A DNA stretch of 7,154 nt from Nitrospinales bacterium (GCA_023248615.1 JAHFEI010000100.1:1-7154), one strand, 5' to 3'; shown: positions 1-5,229, counted from the stretch's first letter. Program-made: numbers and translations. The notes: generated from the sequence alone by a model not told the origin.

Positions 1-2
1 TA

Positions 3-584
3 ATGGACGTGGAAGTACTGGAAGGAACCCCGGTATCTAATGGGCTGGCCAAGAGGCGAAACTTAATTAACGCCTTGGCCGCCTTGGCGATACTGCTAAA
101 CGGGTTGCTTAATTTCTTCAATTCCCAGAGCAACTCTTACAATGAGCTGATAAAACTGGGAGCCGCCCTGCCGGATTTTTCCATCAGGCGGGCCGACGAC
201 ACCCCCATTTCCGCCAAAGACTTCAAGGGAAAGCCTACAATATATTTTTTCTTCGCGAATTGGTGCCCATGTTCCCATGCCTCGATAGGCCTATTGAAAA
301 AGTTGGTCGAGGATAATGCAAAGCACGGCATTGCCTTTTGCGGTGTGGGAATACAGGATACCCCGTCGGAACTTGCGGCCTTCGCCAAAAAACACGGCAT
401 AGATGCTTCGGCTGGCGTTTCCGGAGGAAGCGAGGTTGCCAATAAGCTTGGGATAAGGACAACTCCAACCACCTTATTCGTAGACACAAAGGGTATAGTA
501 AGGTGGATATATATCGGGAAAATTGAAAGAATAGGGCAAATTGAGAAAGGCGTTGCAAGCATTACCGGTGAGCAGGCCAACTGA
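3..584 (+). CDS. Membrane-anchored TlpA/ResA-like thioredoxin-fold protein with a CPCS active site
   Basis: This 193-residue protein is predicted to be a periplasmic thiol-disulfide protein tethered by one N-terminal membrane helix (about residues 20-39, after the basic KRR at 17-19). A thioredoxin/AhpC-TSA-like fold follows from about residue 53: the LPDF strand (56-59), the DFKGKP turn (73-78), the active-site segment NWCPCSHAS (86-94) and the cis-proline loop TTPTT (153-157). In the family the site is WCxxC; here it reads Trp87-Cys88-Pro89-Cys90-Ser91, so the resolving cysteine position is Ser and an extra Cys lies two residues after the first. It could act as a CxC redox pair, a monothiol or a metal site; this is inference. 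A further Cys113 is present. The first two bases of the window make TAATG with the start, suggesting an upstream gene whose stop overlaps this ATG. Only two bases precede the ATG, so a longer N-terminus cannot be excluded. It lies 96 bases before the CcdA-like gene. Confidence 0.85.
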   Translation: MDVEVLEGTPVSNGLAKRRNLINALAALAILLNGLLNFFNSQSNSYNELIKLGAALPDFSIRRADDTPISAKDFKGKPTIYFFFANWCPCSHASIGLLKKLVEDNAKHGIAFCGVGIQDTPSELAAFAKKHGIDASAGVSGGSEVANKLGIRTTPTTLFVDTKGIVRWIYIGKIERIGQIEKGVASITGEQAN

Positions 585-680
585 ATATGCAAAGCAACGC
601 AATACGGCAGGTGAAGGTTTTTAATTCCGGAGTTTTGGGAAGATGCGATTGATGGAAAATGTTCTGGGCGAGGGAGCCTT
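585..680 (+). other. Intergenic gap with two tiny coupled reading frames
   Basis: This 96-base gap is the only sizeable space within the plus-strand gene run. No convincing -35/-10 or -24/-12 promoter is visible, so the thioredoxin gene may be co-transcribed with the six genes after it. Two very short frames occur: 587-652 (21 codons) and 652-684 (10 codons). They are joined by a TGATG overlap, and the second ends in an ATGA overlap with the start of the next gene. They could be a translational leader or chance. The frame of the downstream gene is open back to 615 but has no ATG, GTG or TTG codon there. Confidence 0.3.
671..676 (+). promoter_or_regulatory. Ribosome binding site for the CcdA-like gene
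   Basis: AGGGAG lies 4 bases before the ATG at 681. The next in-frame Met is residue 23, past the first conserved cysteine, and no start codon exists upstream in frame before the stop at 612-614. The start at 681 is therefore well supported. Confidence 0.6.
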
Positions 681-1472
681 ATGACGGTATTTGGGGCTTT
701 TTTCGGGGGGTTCCATAGCTTTTTTTCCATATGGATTTCCTGCCTCATGCAGATAATACCTTTTCTTTTGGCGTTCGTCATCGGAGCTTCGATTTTGAGG
801 GAAAATCCGGAGCCGGGCAAAGCGGAATGGAGTGAGATAATTCCAAGCGCTGTGGCGCCATTCGCCGGATTCATTATCGTATTCACTTCCATAGGCATGG
901 TCACCACCGCCGTCAGCAAGATGCTTTTCAGGTATATGGAACTTTTAAACCAGTTTGGCGGCGTTTTAATCGGCCTCATCGGCCTGTACCTCGTAGGGAT
1001 GCTTACCCTGGAAAAATCCCGCCCGGCGCTAAAGGCGCTTCGCATAGGGTTTGGCCTGCTTTTGGGCGCATCCCTGGCCGTTGCGTACAAGCCCTGCGTC
1101 ACGCCCGCCCTTACCGTAATTTACAGTTTCAACACCTCCCCGGATAATGTCGTATGGGGCGGGCTACTTCTTGTCCTGTATTCCCTGGGCGTCTCAAGCG
1201 CCATCCTTCTCATCGGGCTACCTTTGGCGGCATTAGCCTCGAAAGCAAAATCGGACAAGGTTAGGGCAGGCCTGAAAAAAGGATGTGGCGTACTGCTGGT
1301 GGTGGTGGCGCTACTTATGCTCACCGGCAAGATGACCGTGTATAAAAGCTTCCTTGTCGGCGGCTTTGTTTCCGATAGCGGGGACGGCATGTCGGAACAC
1401 CATCACGAGATGCCACACGACCACGAGATGCCAGCAGGGCATGACCACCATGAACATGGAGAAGAAAACTGA
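681..1472 (+). CDS. CcdA/DsbD-like transmembrane thiol-disulfide transporter with His-rich C-terminal tail
   Basis: This 263-residue polytopic inner-membrane protein has about six hydrophobic segments (roughly 13-37, 54-76, 91-110, 120-145, 157-185, 199-217). CcdA/DsbD-beta proteins move reducing equivalents from cytoplasmic thioredoxin to periplasmic acceptors through two membrane cysteines. Matching segments are SCLMQIIP (Cys21, Pro27; the proline usually before the cysteine is missing) and KPCVTP (Cys139, Pro138, Pro142). The two halves resemble each other around these cysteines, as expected of the family's inverted repeat. The tail from about residue 239 is rich in His, Asp and Glu (HHH, HDH, HDHHEHGEE), is soluble and is a likely metal-binding region; this is not a standard CcdA feature. 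It is the first gene of the tightly packed set. Its neighbours, two thioredoxin-fold proteins and a CcmH-like protein, are the usual partners of CcdA, supporting the call. A metal-efflux or heavy-metal-related membrane protein of the same superfamily is the alternative. Confidence 0.83.
   Translation: MTVFGAFFGGFHSFFSIWISCLMQIIPFLLAFVIGASILRENPEPGKAEWSEIIPSAVAPFAGFIIVFTSIGMVTTAVSKMLFRYMELLNQFGGVLIGLIGLYLVGMLTLEKSRPALKALRIGFGLLLGASLAVAYKPCVTPALTVIYSFNTSPDNVVWGGLLLVLYSLGVSSAILLIGLPLAALASKAKSDKVRAGLKKGCGVLLVVVALLMLTGKMTVYKSFLVGGFVSDSGDGMSEHHHEMPHDHEMPAGHDHHEHGEEN
1458..1464 (+). promoter_or_regulatory. Ribosome binding site choosing the 1474 start
   Basis: GGAGAAG lies within the last codons of the CcdA-like gene, 9 bases before the ATG at 1474. 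It favours that start over the in-frame ATGs at 1354, 1441, 1450 and 1456, which have weaker upstream sites or large overlaps with the preceding gene. Confidence 0.6.
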
Positions 1473-1473
1473 C

Positions 1474-2271
1474 ATGATGGTAAAAGCAGATAAAAAGTCC
1501 AGTGCTTTAAAGCAACCTCGGATATCCGTGCCGGGGCTTTTCCTCCTTGCCCTTTGTTTTGTCGCTTCCATCGCCTCGCCGGTATTGTCCGCCGAGGATA
1601 TCGCAATAGGCACGATGAAGATGACCCTTATGCCGGAATACGATTCCACTTCCGTGCTTGTAATCCAGGAAGGGAAATTCCTTAACAAGGAAGCGTTTCC
1701 GAGAGACGCCATTTTCCTGCTACCGCCGGGAGTGACAAAACTGACGGACGCTTGTAGCCTCTCGCCGGGAGGCCAGCATTTTTGCCAGCTTTTCGAAATC
1801 AAGGGCGGCGCCGAAAGGAACATCCTAAATGTAAAGCTCCCCTACCCCGATTTTTTCATAGATTTCCAGTACGCCCCTTTCAAGGCGGCGAAAAACTCGG
1901 AAAGGTCGTTCACCTATCGCGTGGAATCGAATTACGACGTGAAAAACCTGGTGGTGGTGATACAGGTGCCTTACCGCTCCGAACGGTTCAAGATAGAGCC
2001 TGCAACCGAAAAAGAATTTGAAAAAGAGGGATACCACTATTACAAGTACGTCTTCAGCGACGTCAAGAAGGATGAGCCGAAAAATTTTCATATATCGTAT
2101 TTCAAGGCCGATGACAGCCCGTCCGTAGATACCAAATTCAGCCCCATGGCGGGAACGCATATATTCAGCGACTACACGGCGGCGGCAATCCTTGTGGCTG
2201 GCGCGGCGGGCATAGGGGCGCTCCTGTTCCTTCGAAGGCGCAAACAGGAAAAGAAAGACGTACAACCATGA
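1474..2271 (+). CDS. Exported protein of unknown family with C-terminal membrane anchor
   Basis: I do not recognise this 265-residue protein. From the ATG at 1474, one base after the previous stop, it has a basic N-region and a hydrophobic stretch (about 20-35) ending in SPVLSA, a good signal-peptidase I site near residue 40. The mature part (41-232) looks beta-rich, with repeated short hydrophobic strands and two cysteines in DACSLSPGGQHFC. A C-terminal helix (about 236-253) followed by RRRKQEKK should anchor it with the bulk outside the cytoplasm. It lies between a CcdA-like and a CcmH-like gene and overlaps the latter by 4 bases, so a role in the same redox or cytochrome assembly process is likely. 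The beta-rich periplasmic domain on a tail anchor suggests a scaffold or chaperone, by inference only. The frame is open upstream to 1354, but that start would overlap the previous gene by 119 bases and put extra residues before the signal peptide. Confidence 0.75.
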   Translation: MMVKADKKSSALKQPRISVPGLFLLALCFVASIASPVLSAEDIAIGTMKMTLMPEYDSTSVLVIQEGKFLNKEAFPRDAIFLLPPGVTKLTDACSLSPGGQHFCQLFEIKGGAERNILNVKLPYPDFFIDFQYAPFKAAKNSERSFTYRVESNYDVKNLVVVIQVPYRSERFKIEPATEKEFEKEGYHYYKYVFSDVKKDEPKNFHISYFKADDSPSVDTKFSPMAGTHIFSDYTAAAILVAGAAGIGALLFLRRRKQEKKDVQP

Positions 2272-2705
2272 AACCGATATTACTTGCCGTCTCTTTCATA
2301 ATCGCCCTTTCCTATATGGGCGGAAAATATATTTTTATGGCATCGGCCTCCGATAAGACGGTGGTCGGCGTATCCCATTCGTTGGCCTGCCCATGCGAGT
2401 GCCCGATGGTGCTGGAAGACTGCCACATGAGTTGCGGCCTTTCGTGGAAAAACGGCATCGGCGAGAAGCTGAAAAACGGCATTAGCAAGGAAGAAATCAT
2501 TTCCTATTTCTACAAACGGTACGGGAGGGAAGCCCTTTTGACCCCGGCACAGCGTGTCGCCGGTAAATGGTACCAGGTAACGCGCGGCGGATATCCCGTA
2601 AAAGAAATGGTGTTGTTCGCGGTAATCGTTGCGGTGTGGACATCGCTCCTTTACCTCATACTTTTAACCGCTGCCGAACAGATCCAAGCGTGGAGGAAAA
2701 AATGA
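2268..2705 (+). CDS. Divergent CcmH/NrfF-like cytochrome c maturation protein
   Basis: This 145-residue protein has an N-terminal signal or anchor helix (about 3-24), a soluble domain (about 29-105) and a second membrane helix (about 111-134). CcmH/CycL/NrfF proteins present reduced apocytochrome cysteines to the haem ligase through an LRCxxCQN site on a small three-helix domain. The family pattern is visible: a Leu before the first cysteine (39), a helix with EKLKNGISKEEIISYFYKRYG (66-86) and the following LLTP. The site is replaced by ACPCECPMVLEDC...C, with cysteines at 41, 43, 45, 52 and 56 instead of a single pair, so it may bind a metal or use different thiol chemistry. The protein overlaps the upstream gene by 4 bases (ATGA), and no close Shine-Dalgarno sequence is seen, suggesting translational coupling. 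Neighbouring CcdA-like, TlpA-like and haem-like genes support the assignment. Confidence is high for the family and modest for function. Confidence 0.75.
   Translation: MKPILLAVSFIIALSYMGGKYIFMASASDKTVVGVSHSLACPCECPMVLEDCHMSCGLSWKNGIGEKLKNGISKEEIISYFYKRYGREALLTPAQRVAGKWYQVTRGGYPVKEMVLFAVIVAVWTSLLYLILLTAAEQIQAWRKK
2692..2696 (+). promoter_or_regulatory. Ribosome binding site choosing the 2702 start
   Basis: GGAGG lies 5 bases before the ATG at 2702, which overlaps the CcmH-like stop as ATGA. The start at 2702 also begins directly with a signal peptide. The in-frame ATG at 2567 would lie deep inside the preceding gene. Confidence 0.75.
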
Positions 2706-3472
2706 GAAGTACCGCCTTGGCGTTCATGCTTTTGCTTGCGATTGCCGCGCCGGAACGGGCCTTAGGCGCCGATGCCGTGGCGCGTGTGCTTATCCCCAAG
2801 GGGGCAGTAACGCTGGGAACGGACATTGAAGACCTCAAAAAAATAATAGTCGGCACGGAAGCAAAACCCCAATGGTACGCCGATGAATCCCCATCCAAAA
2901 AAACAGAGACGGGGACTTTTGAAATAGACGCATTCGAAGTCACCAACAAACGGTACAAAGACTATTTCAAGGAACATTCGTACCCGCCTAACATGGACAA
3001 CCATCCCGTGGTTAACGTGACATGGCAGGAGGCAAACGATTACTGCCGCGCAACGGGCGGCAAACTTCCATCCGAGGCGGAATGGGTGCGAGCGGCGCGT
3101 GGCGACACCACTAACCTTTATCCGTGGGGAAACGATTTCAGCTCCGACAGGGCAGTATATATGGATACGCCGGGCGGCGGGAAAGCCAAGGTAGGGTCGT
3201 ACTCGGCTGAGCAATCGGGAGAGACGCTACTTGGCGGAACACATCCGGTAGGCTCCATGGAAGTGGGCAAAAGCCAATCCGGGGCGCAAGACATGGCTGG
3301 CAACGTGTGGGAATGGGTAGATGGCTGGTATGACGAAGGGAAGAAACTCAGGATGCTGAAGGGCGGCTCGTGGCTAAGCCCGAAGGAGAGCCTTCGCGTT
3401 GCCGCCAAGCTTGGCGACGACGGCAATGGCAGGTTCAACGATTACGGCTTTCGGTGCGCGTACGGAAAGTAA
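2702..3472 (+). CDS. Exported SUMF1/formylglycine-generating-enzyme-fold protein lacking catalytic cysteines
   Basis: This 256-residue protein has a signal peptide (about 1-22, cleavage near ALG-AD) and a full-length SUMF1/FGE-sulfatase domain (about 28-254). Family landmarks in order: an N-terminal IPKGAVTLG strand, FEIDAFEVTNKRYKDY, HPVVNVTWQEANDYC, GGKLPSEAEWVRAARG, YPWGN, DMAGNVWEWVDGWY, KGGSWLS and the final YGFRCA. True formylglycine-generating enzymes carry two copper-binding cysteines just after GGS(Y/W), in the form GGSYxCHxSYC. Here the equivalent positions are Ser226 and Leu231, so sulfatase activation is not expected. Non-enzymatic or otherwise diverged members of this fold occur widely, including as binding or accessory domains in periplasmic systems. 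It overlaps the CcmH-like gene by 4 bases and abuts the haem-like gene, so it probably serves the same complex. No sulfatase gene is in the window. Family assignment is firm; role is unknown. Confidence 0.88.
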   Translation: MRSTALAFMLLLAIAAPERALGADAVARVLIPKGAVTLGTDIEDLKKIIVGTEAKPQWYADESPSKKTETGTFEIDAFEVTNKRYKDYFKEHSYPPNMDNHPVVNVTWQEANDYCRATGGKLPSEAEWVRAARGDTTNLYPWGNDFSSDRAVYMDTPGGGKAKVGSYSAEQSGETLLGGTHPVGSMEVGKSQSGAQDMAGNVWEWVDGWYDEGKKLRMLKGGSWLSPKESLRVAAKLGDDGNGRFNDYGFRCAYGK

Positions 3473-4354
3473 ATGAAACGTTATTTAAAAAAAGCGGCGC
3501 TTTGGATACTCGGCCTTATTGTCTTTTTCGCCGTCCTTGGCGCTATTGGCGTTTTCGCCATGTACGGCTCCGGCGACGGGCTGAAAACGGATTGGGATAC
3601 GCTGAAAAGCTCCGCACGGCTTGAACTGTTCAGGCGGGGCTTCATCCCGAACATCACGCCCGCAGAAACGGCGCACCTTTACCAAAGCAAATGCTACCGC
3701 GCATGCCACGGGGAAGAGGCGATGATAACCGCCGTGCTTTCGTCCGCCGGATGGTTCCAAGTGGTGGAGCGGATGCGGATAAAAGAAAACGTAAAAATAT
3801 CCGGCAGGGAGGCGGAGGCGATAATAAAACTCCTCGACGAGAAATTCCCAAAGACCAAATCCCGCTTCTCCTACGAGGTGCGCAAGCAAGTGCATCATGC
3901 CGTGTGGCGCAACGATATAGGGCTGAACGACATCTATTGCGACGTGTATTACGTCTCCAAGGAATACCTTTTGTCCATAGGCGCAGACCACCTTATCGAC
4001 GAATACGACATTGAACATTTCCATGTATTCATCGTGAACTTTACTGTACACGAAGGGGAAGTGGCGCTTTCGGAACTGGACAAGATATCCACACTCAGGA
4101 CATCCAAGGGAGAAATGAAAACCACGCCTCCATGGAGGCTGAGGTTCCAGACATCCGACAAACACCACTACGAGGGCATAGTGCGTTTCGACAAGAGCAA
4201 CCCCATTGTCGCAAGCCCGGATGCCACTTGGCTGGAGCTGGCTCTTAGGGATGTGGGCGCGCCCGGGATAAGGACTTATAAATGGGAGAGGGATATCAAG
4301 TATCCCGATGAGCTAAAAGACGCAAGCGTACTTCCGAAAGAAGCGAAAAAATGA
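3473..4354 (+). CDS. Membrane-anchored haem-c-like protein (CX3CH) with unknown C-terminal domain
   Basis: This 293-residue protein starts with a lysine/arginine-rich tip and one membrane helix (about 9-30). A monohaem cytochrome-like region follows (about 60-130): YQSKCYRACHG places cysteines at 74 and 78 and His79, then GWFQVVERM (93-101, Met101 a candidate axial ligand) and ISGREAEAIIKLLDEKF. This order matches small cytochrome c domains with CxxCH, a WxxVVxRM segment and an EA..I..L helix. The spacing here is CX3CH, one residue longer than usual. The C-terminal portion (about 135-293) has HFHVFIVNFTVHEGE and HHYEGIVRFDK; I do not recognise it. The ATG follows the preceding stop TAA directly, with GGAAAG 3 bases upstream. 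If haem is attached, the CcmH-like and thiol-redox proteins of this operon would be natural maturation partners. Alternatively, the two cysteines form a disulfide or metal site. Confidence 0.75.
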   Translation: MKRYLKKAALWILGLIVFFAVLGAIGVFAMYGSGDGLKTDWDTLKSSARLELFRRGFIPNITPAETAHLYQSKCYRACHGEEAMITAVLSSAGWFQVVERMRIKENVKISGREAEAIIKLLDEKFPKTKSRFSYEVRKQVHHAVWRNDIGLNDIYCDVYYVSKEYLLSIGADHLIDEYDIEHFHVFIVNFTVHEGEVALSELDKISTLRTSKGEMKTTPPWRLRFQTSDKHHYEGIVRFDKSNPIVASPDATWLELALRDVGAPGIRTYKWERDIKYPDELKDASVLPKEAKK

Positions 4355-4857
4355 AAAAGGTATTGATGGTTTTTTTGCTTTGCGCGTTATTGCCATCCTG
4401 CAAAAAAGAAGAGATGCAAGCCCCGCCCAAAGAAAAACCTGCCGCCGCCGCGCCGCTCTCGTTGCCGGACCTTTCGGGAAAAACTGTTTCGCTTGCCGAT
4501 TTTAAGGGGAAACCGGTGGTGCTCAATATGTGGGCAAGCTGGTGCGTGCCGTGCCGGGCGGAGATGCCGGAATTGGAAAAAATGTATGAAGCCCGCAAAA
4601 GCTCCGGCCTTGTGGTGATTGCCGTCAACTTCAAGGAGAGCAACGATACCGCCACGAAATTCGTGGCAAAAAACGGCCTCACCTTCACAGTGCTTTTGGA
4701 CGAGCATGGCGTAATAGAGAAGGATTACCAGCTTTTCGGGCTACCGACCACGTATTTCATAGACAAGTCGGGCATCATACAGCACACCTACATGGGTGAG
4801 ATGACGAAAGAAATAATAAACCAAGGCCTAAAAACCATCGGCGTAGAACAGTACTAG
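4351..4857 (+). CDS. TlpA/ResA-family thioredoxin-like lipoprotein
   Basis: This 168-residue protein has a short signal peptide with the lipobox-like LPSC (14-17), so Cys17 is the likely lipidated residue; Pro at -2 is unusual for a lipobox. A Lys/Glu/Pro/Ala-rich linker (18-35) leads to a thioredoxin-like domain (36-168). Landmarks are LADFKGKPVVLNMWASWC, the redox site Cys65-Val-Pro-Cys68, the RAEMPELEK helix and the cis-proline loop GLPTTYFID (Pro132). TlpA/ResA/CcmG proteins reduce apocytochrome or other periplasmic disulfides, fed by CcdA or DsbD. This protein keeps the full CxxC, unlike the thioredoxin-fold protein at the start of the window, so it is the better candidate for the working reductant of the operon. 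It overlaps the haem-like gene by 4 bases (ATGA) and is the last gene of the run. Choice among TlpA, ResA and CcmG names is not possible here. Confidence 0.9.
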   Translation: MKKVLMVFLLCALLPSCKKEEMQAPPKEKPAAAAPLSLPDLSGKTVSLADFKGKPVVLNMWASWCVPCRAEMPELEKMYEARKSSGLVVIAVNFKESNDTATKFVAKNGLTFTVLLDEHGVIEKDYQLFGLPTTYFIDKSGIIQHTYMGEMTKEIINQGLKTIGVEQY

Positions 4858-4893
4858 AGCATTTTAACTTTTCATAGCTACGCAAAAATTGTC

Positions 4894-4913
4894 ATTCCCG
4901 CGAAAGCGGGAAT
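4894..4913. repeat. Palindromic intergenic repeat (dRS3/REP-like), possible minus-strand terminator
   Basis: ATTCCCGC, loop GAAA, GCGGGAAT: a perfect 8-bp inverted repeat with a GNRA-type tetraloop when read on the plus strand. The flanks GTC and CCAG give the common form GTCATTCCCGCGAAAGCGGG-AATCCAG. Very similar units (for example Neisseria dRS3, ATTCCC-N8-GGGAAT) are dispersed between genes of many bacteria. On the minus strand the stem is followed after four bases by a run of five T (4884-4888), so it could also stop transcription arriving from the right. No T-run follows on the plus strand. Confidence 0.7.
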
Positions 4914-4958
4914 CCAGAGAAGCAAGTGTTCGTATGCATGATAAGCCGAAATACTCTA

Positions 4959-4980
4959 GCCACCGCCACCGCCACCGCCG
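4959..4980 (+). repeat. Short GCCACC tandem repeat
   Basis: Three full copies of the hexamer GCCACC followed by the partial copy GCCG. It lies outside any gene. It may be a small slippage product; no function is evident. Confidence 0.6.
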
Positions 4981-4996
4981 CAAAACTGCCCGTCAC

Positions 4997-5028
4997 GCGG
5001 CGTAGCTCACGCCGCCTTGTGTTTTTTG
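4997..5028 (+). terminator. Candidate rho-independent terminator of the redox operon
   Basis: A perfect 7-bp GC-rich stem GCGGCGT (4997-5003) and ACGCCGC (5009-5015) with loop AGCTC is followed by CTTGTGTTTTTTG, which includes six consecutive T. It sits 139 bases after the last plus-strand gene and reads in the right direction. The T-run is the complement of AAA/CAC codons of the antitoxin remnant, so the match could be incidental. Confidence 0.5.
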
Positions 5029-5162
5029 GGCACAAGCGAAATTTTCAGCTTGAAGCCCAGCGCGTCCGCAATGCGGACAAGCGTTTCCATGTGGGGCAGC
5101 AGAAGGAAACAACGTCTCTAAAGATGAAGATGGAACCTCTTAACCAAGTCATGCAATTGCAT
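5007..5162 (-). pseudogene. Decayed remnant of a HigA-like XRE antitoxin gene (C-terminal end)
   Basis: On the minus strand 5117-5007 encodes LPHMETLVRIADALGFKL followed by KISLVPKKHKAA and a stop. This is the typical end of HigA/XRE antitoxins, in which the last helix of the HTH domain carries P.(M/L)ETL.RIA.ALG and is followed by a K/R-L-x-I-S-(L/F)-VP strand. Reading upstream, a TAG (5120-5118) interrupts the frame after MQLHDLVKRFHLHL (from 5162). The helix-turn-helix core is unrecognisable, and no toxin gene is present. It is therefore most likely a broken antitoxin gene rather than a functional regulator. A short product starting at the internal ATG (5090) would lack the DNA-binding helices. 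The extent upstream of 5117 is uncertain. Confidence 0.55.
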
Positions 5163-5229
5163 CTCCCCATGATTTTTATAACTCGCACCGTAAGGTGATT
5201 GCAAACTGGTTCTTTCCCACCCCACGCAA

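Larger units (their letters stand above)
4858..5229. other. Convergent intergenic region without an intact gene
   Basis: This 372-base region lies between the ends of the plus-strand redox operon and the minus-strand two-component pair. It contains a palindromic repeat, a short hexanucleotide repeat, a probable terminator and a decayed antitoxin fragment, each listed separately. From about 5163 to 5229 I see no recognisable element. The mixture of repeat and gene remnant suggests a site where foreign DNA was inserted and lost. Confidence 0.6.

Noticed and set aside
137..1102. Minus-strand frame of 321 codons opposite the thioredoxin and CcdA-like genes
   Set aside because: It spans two well-supported plus-strand genes and their gap, has no recognisable domain, and has a composition typical of an antisense shadow.
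1354..1473. Longer N-terminus for the unknown exported protein
   Set aside because: It would overlap the CcdA-like gene by 119 bases and encode residues before a normal signal peptide. The GGAGAAG at 1458-1464 fits the 1474 start better, although 1441 or 1450 remain possible.
2567..2701. Longer N-terminus for the SUMF1-fold protein
   Set aside because: The strong GGAGG 5 bases before 2702, the signal peptide starting there and the ATGA overlap all support 2702.
3362..3394. Active formylglycine-generating enzyme
   Set aside because: Both catalytic cysteine positions are replaced by Ser and Leu, and no sulfatase gene is nearby.
3485..4168. Minus-strand frame of 227 codons opposite the haem-like gene
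   Set aside because: No motif is visible and it lies wholly antisense to a gene that fits the operon by overlap and content.
4959..4980. CRISPR-like or origin-like repeats
   Set aside because: Only three and a half copies of a 6-base unit without spacers; a simple tandem repeat.
5064..5078. Small hairpin GTCCGC-AAT-GCGGAC
   Set aside because: It lies in the antitoxin remnant, where it is explained by codons for RIADA-type residues, and no T-run follows.
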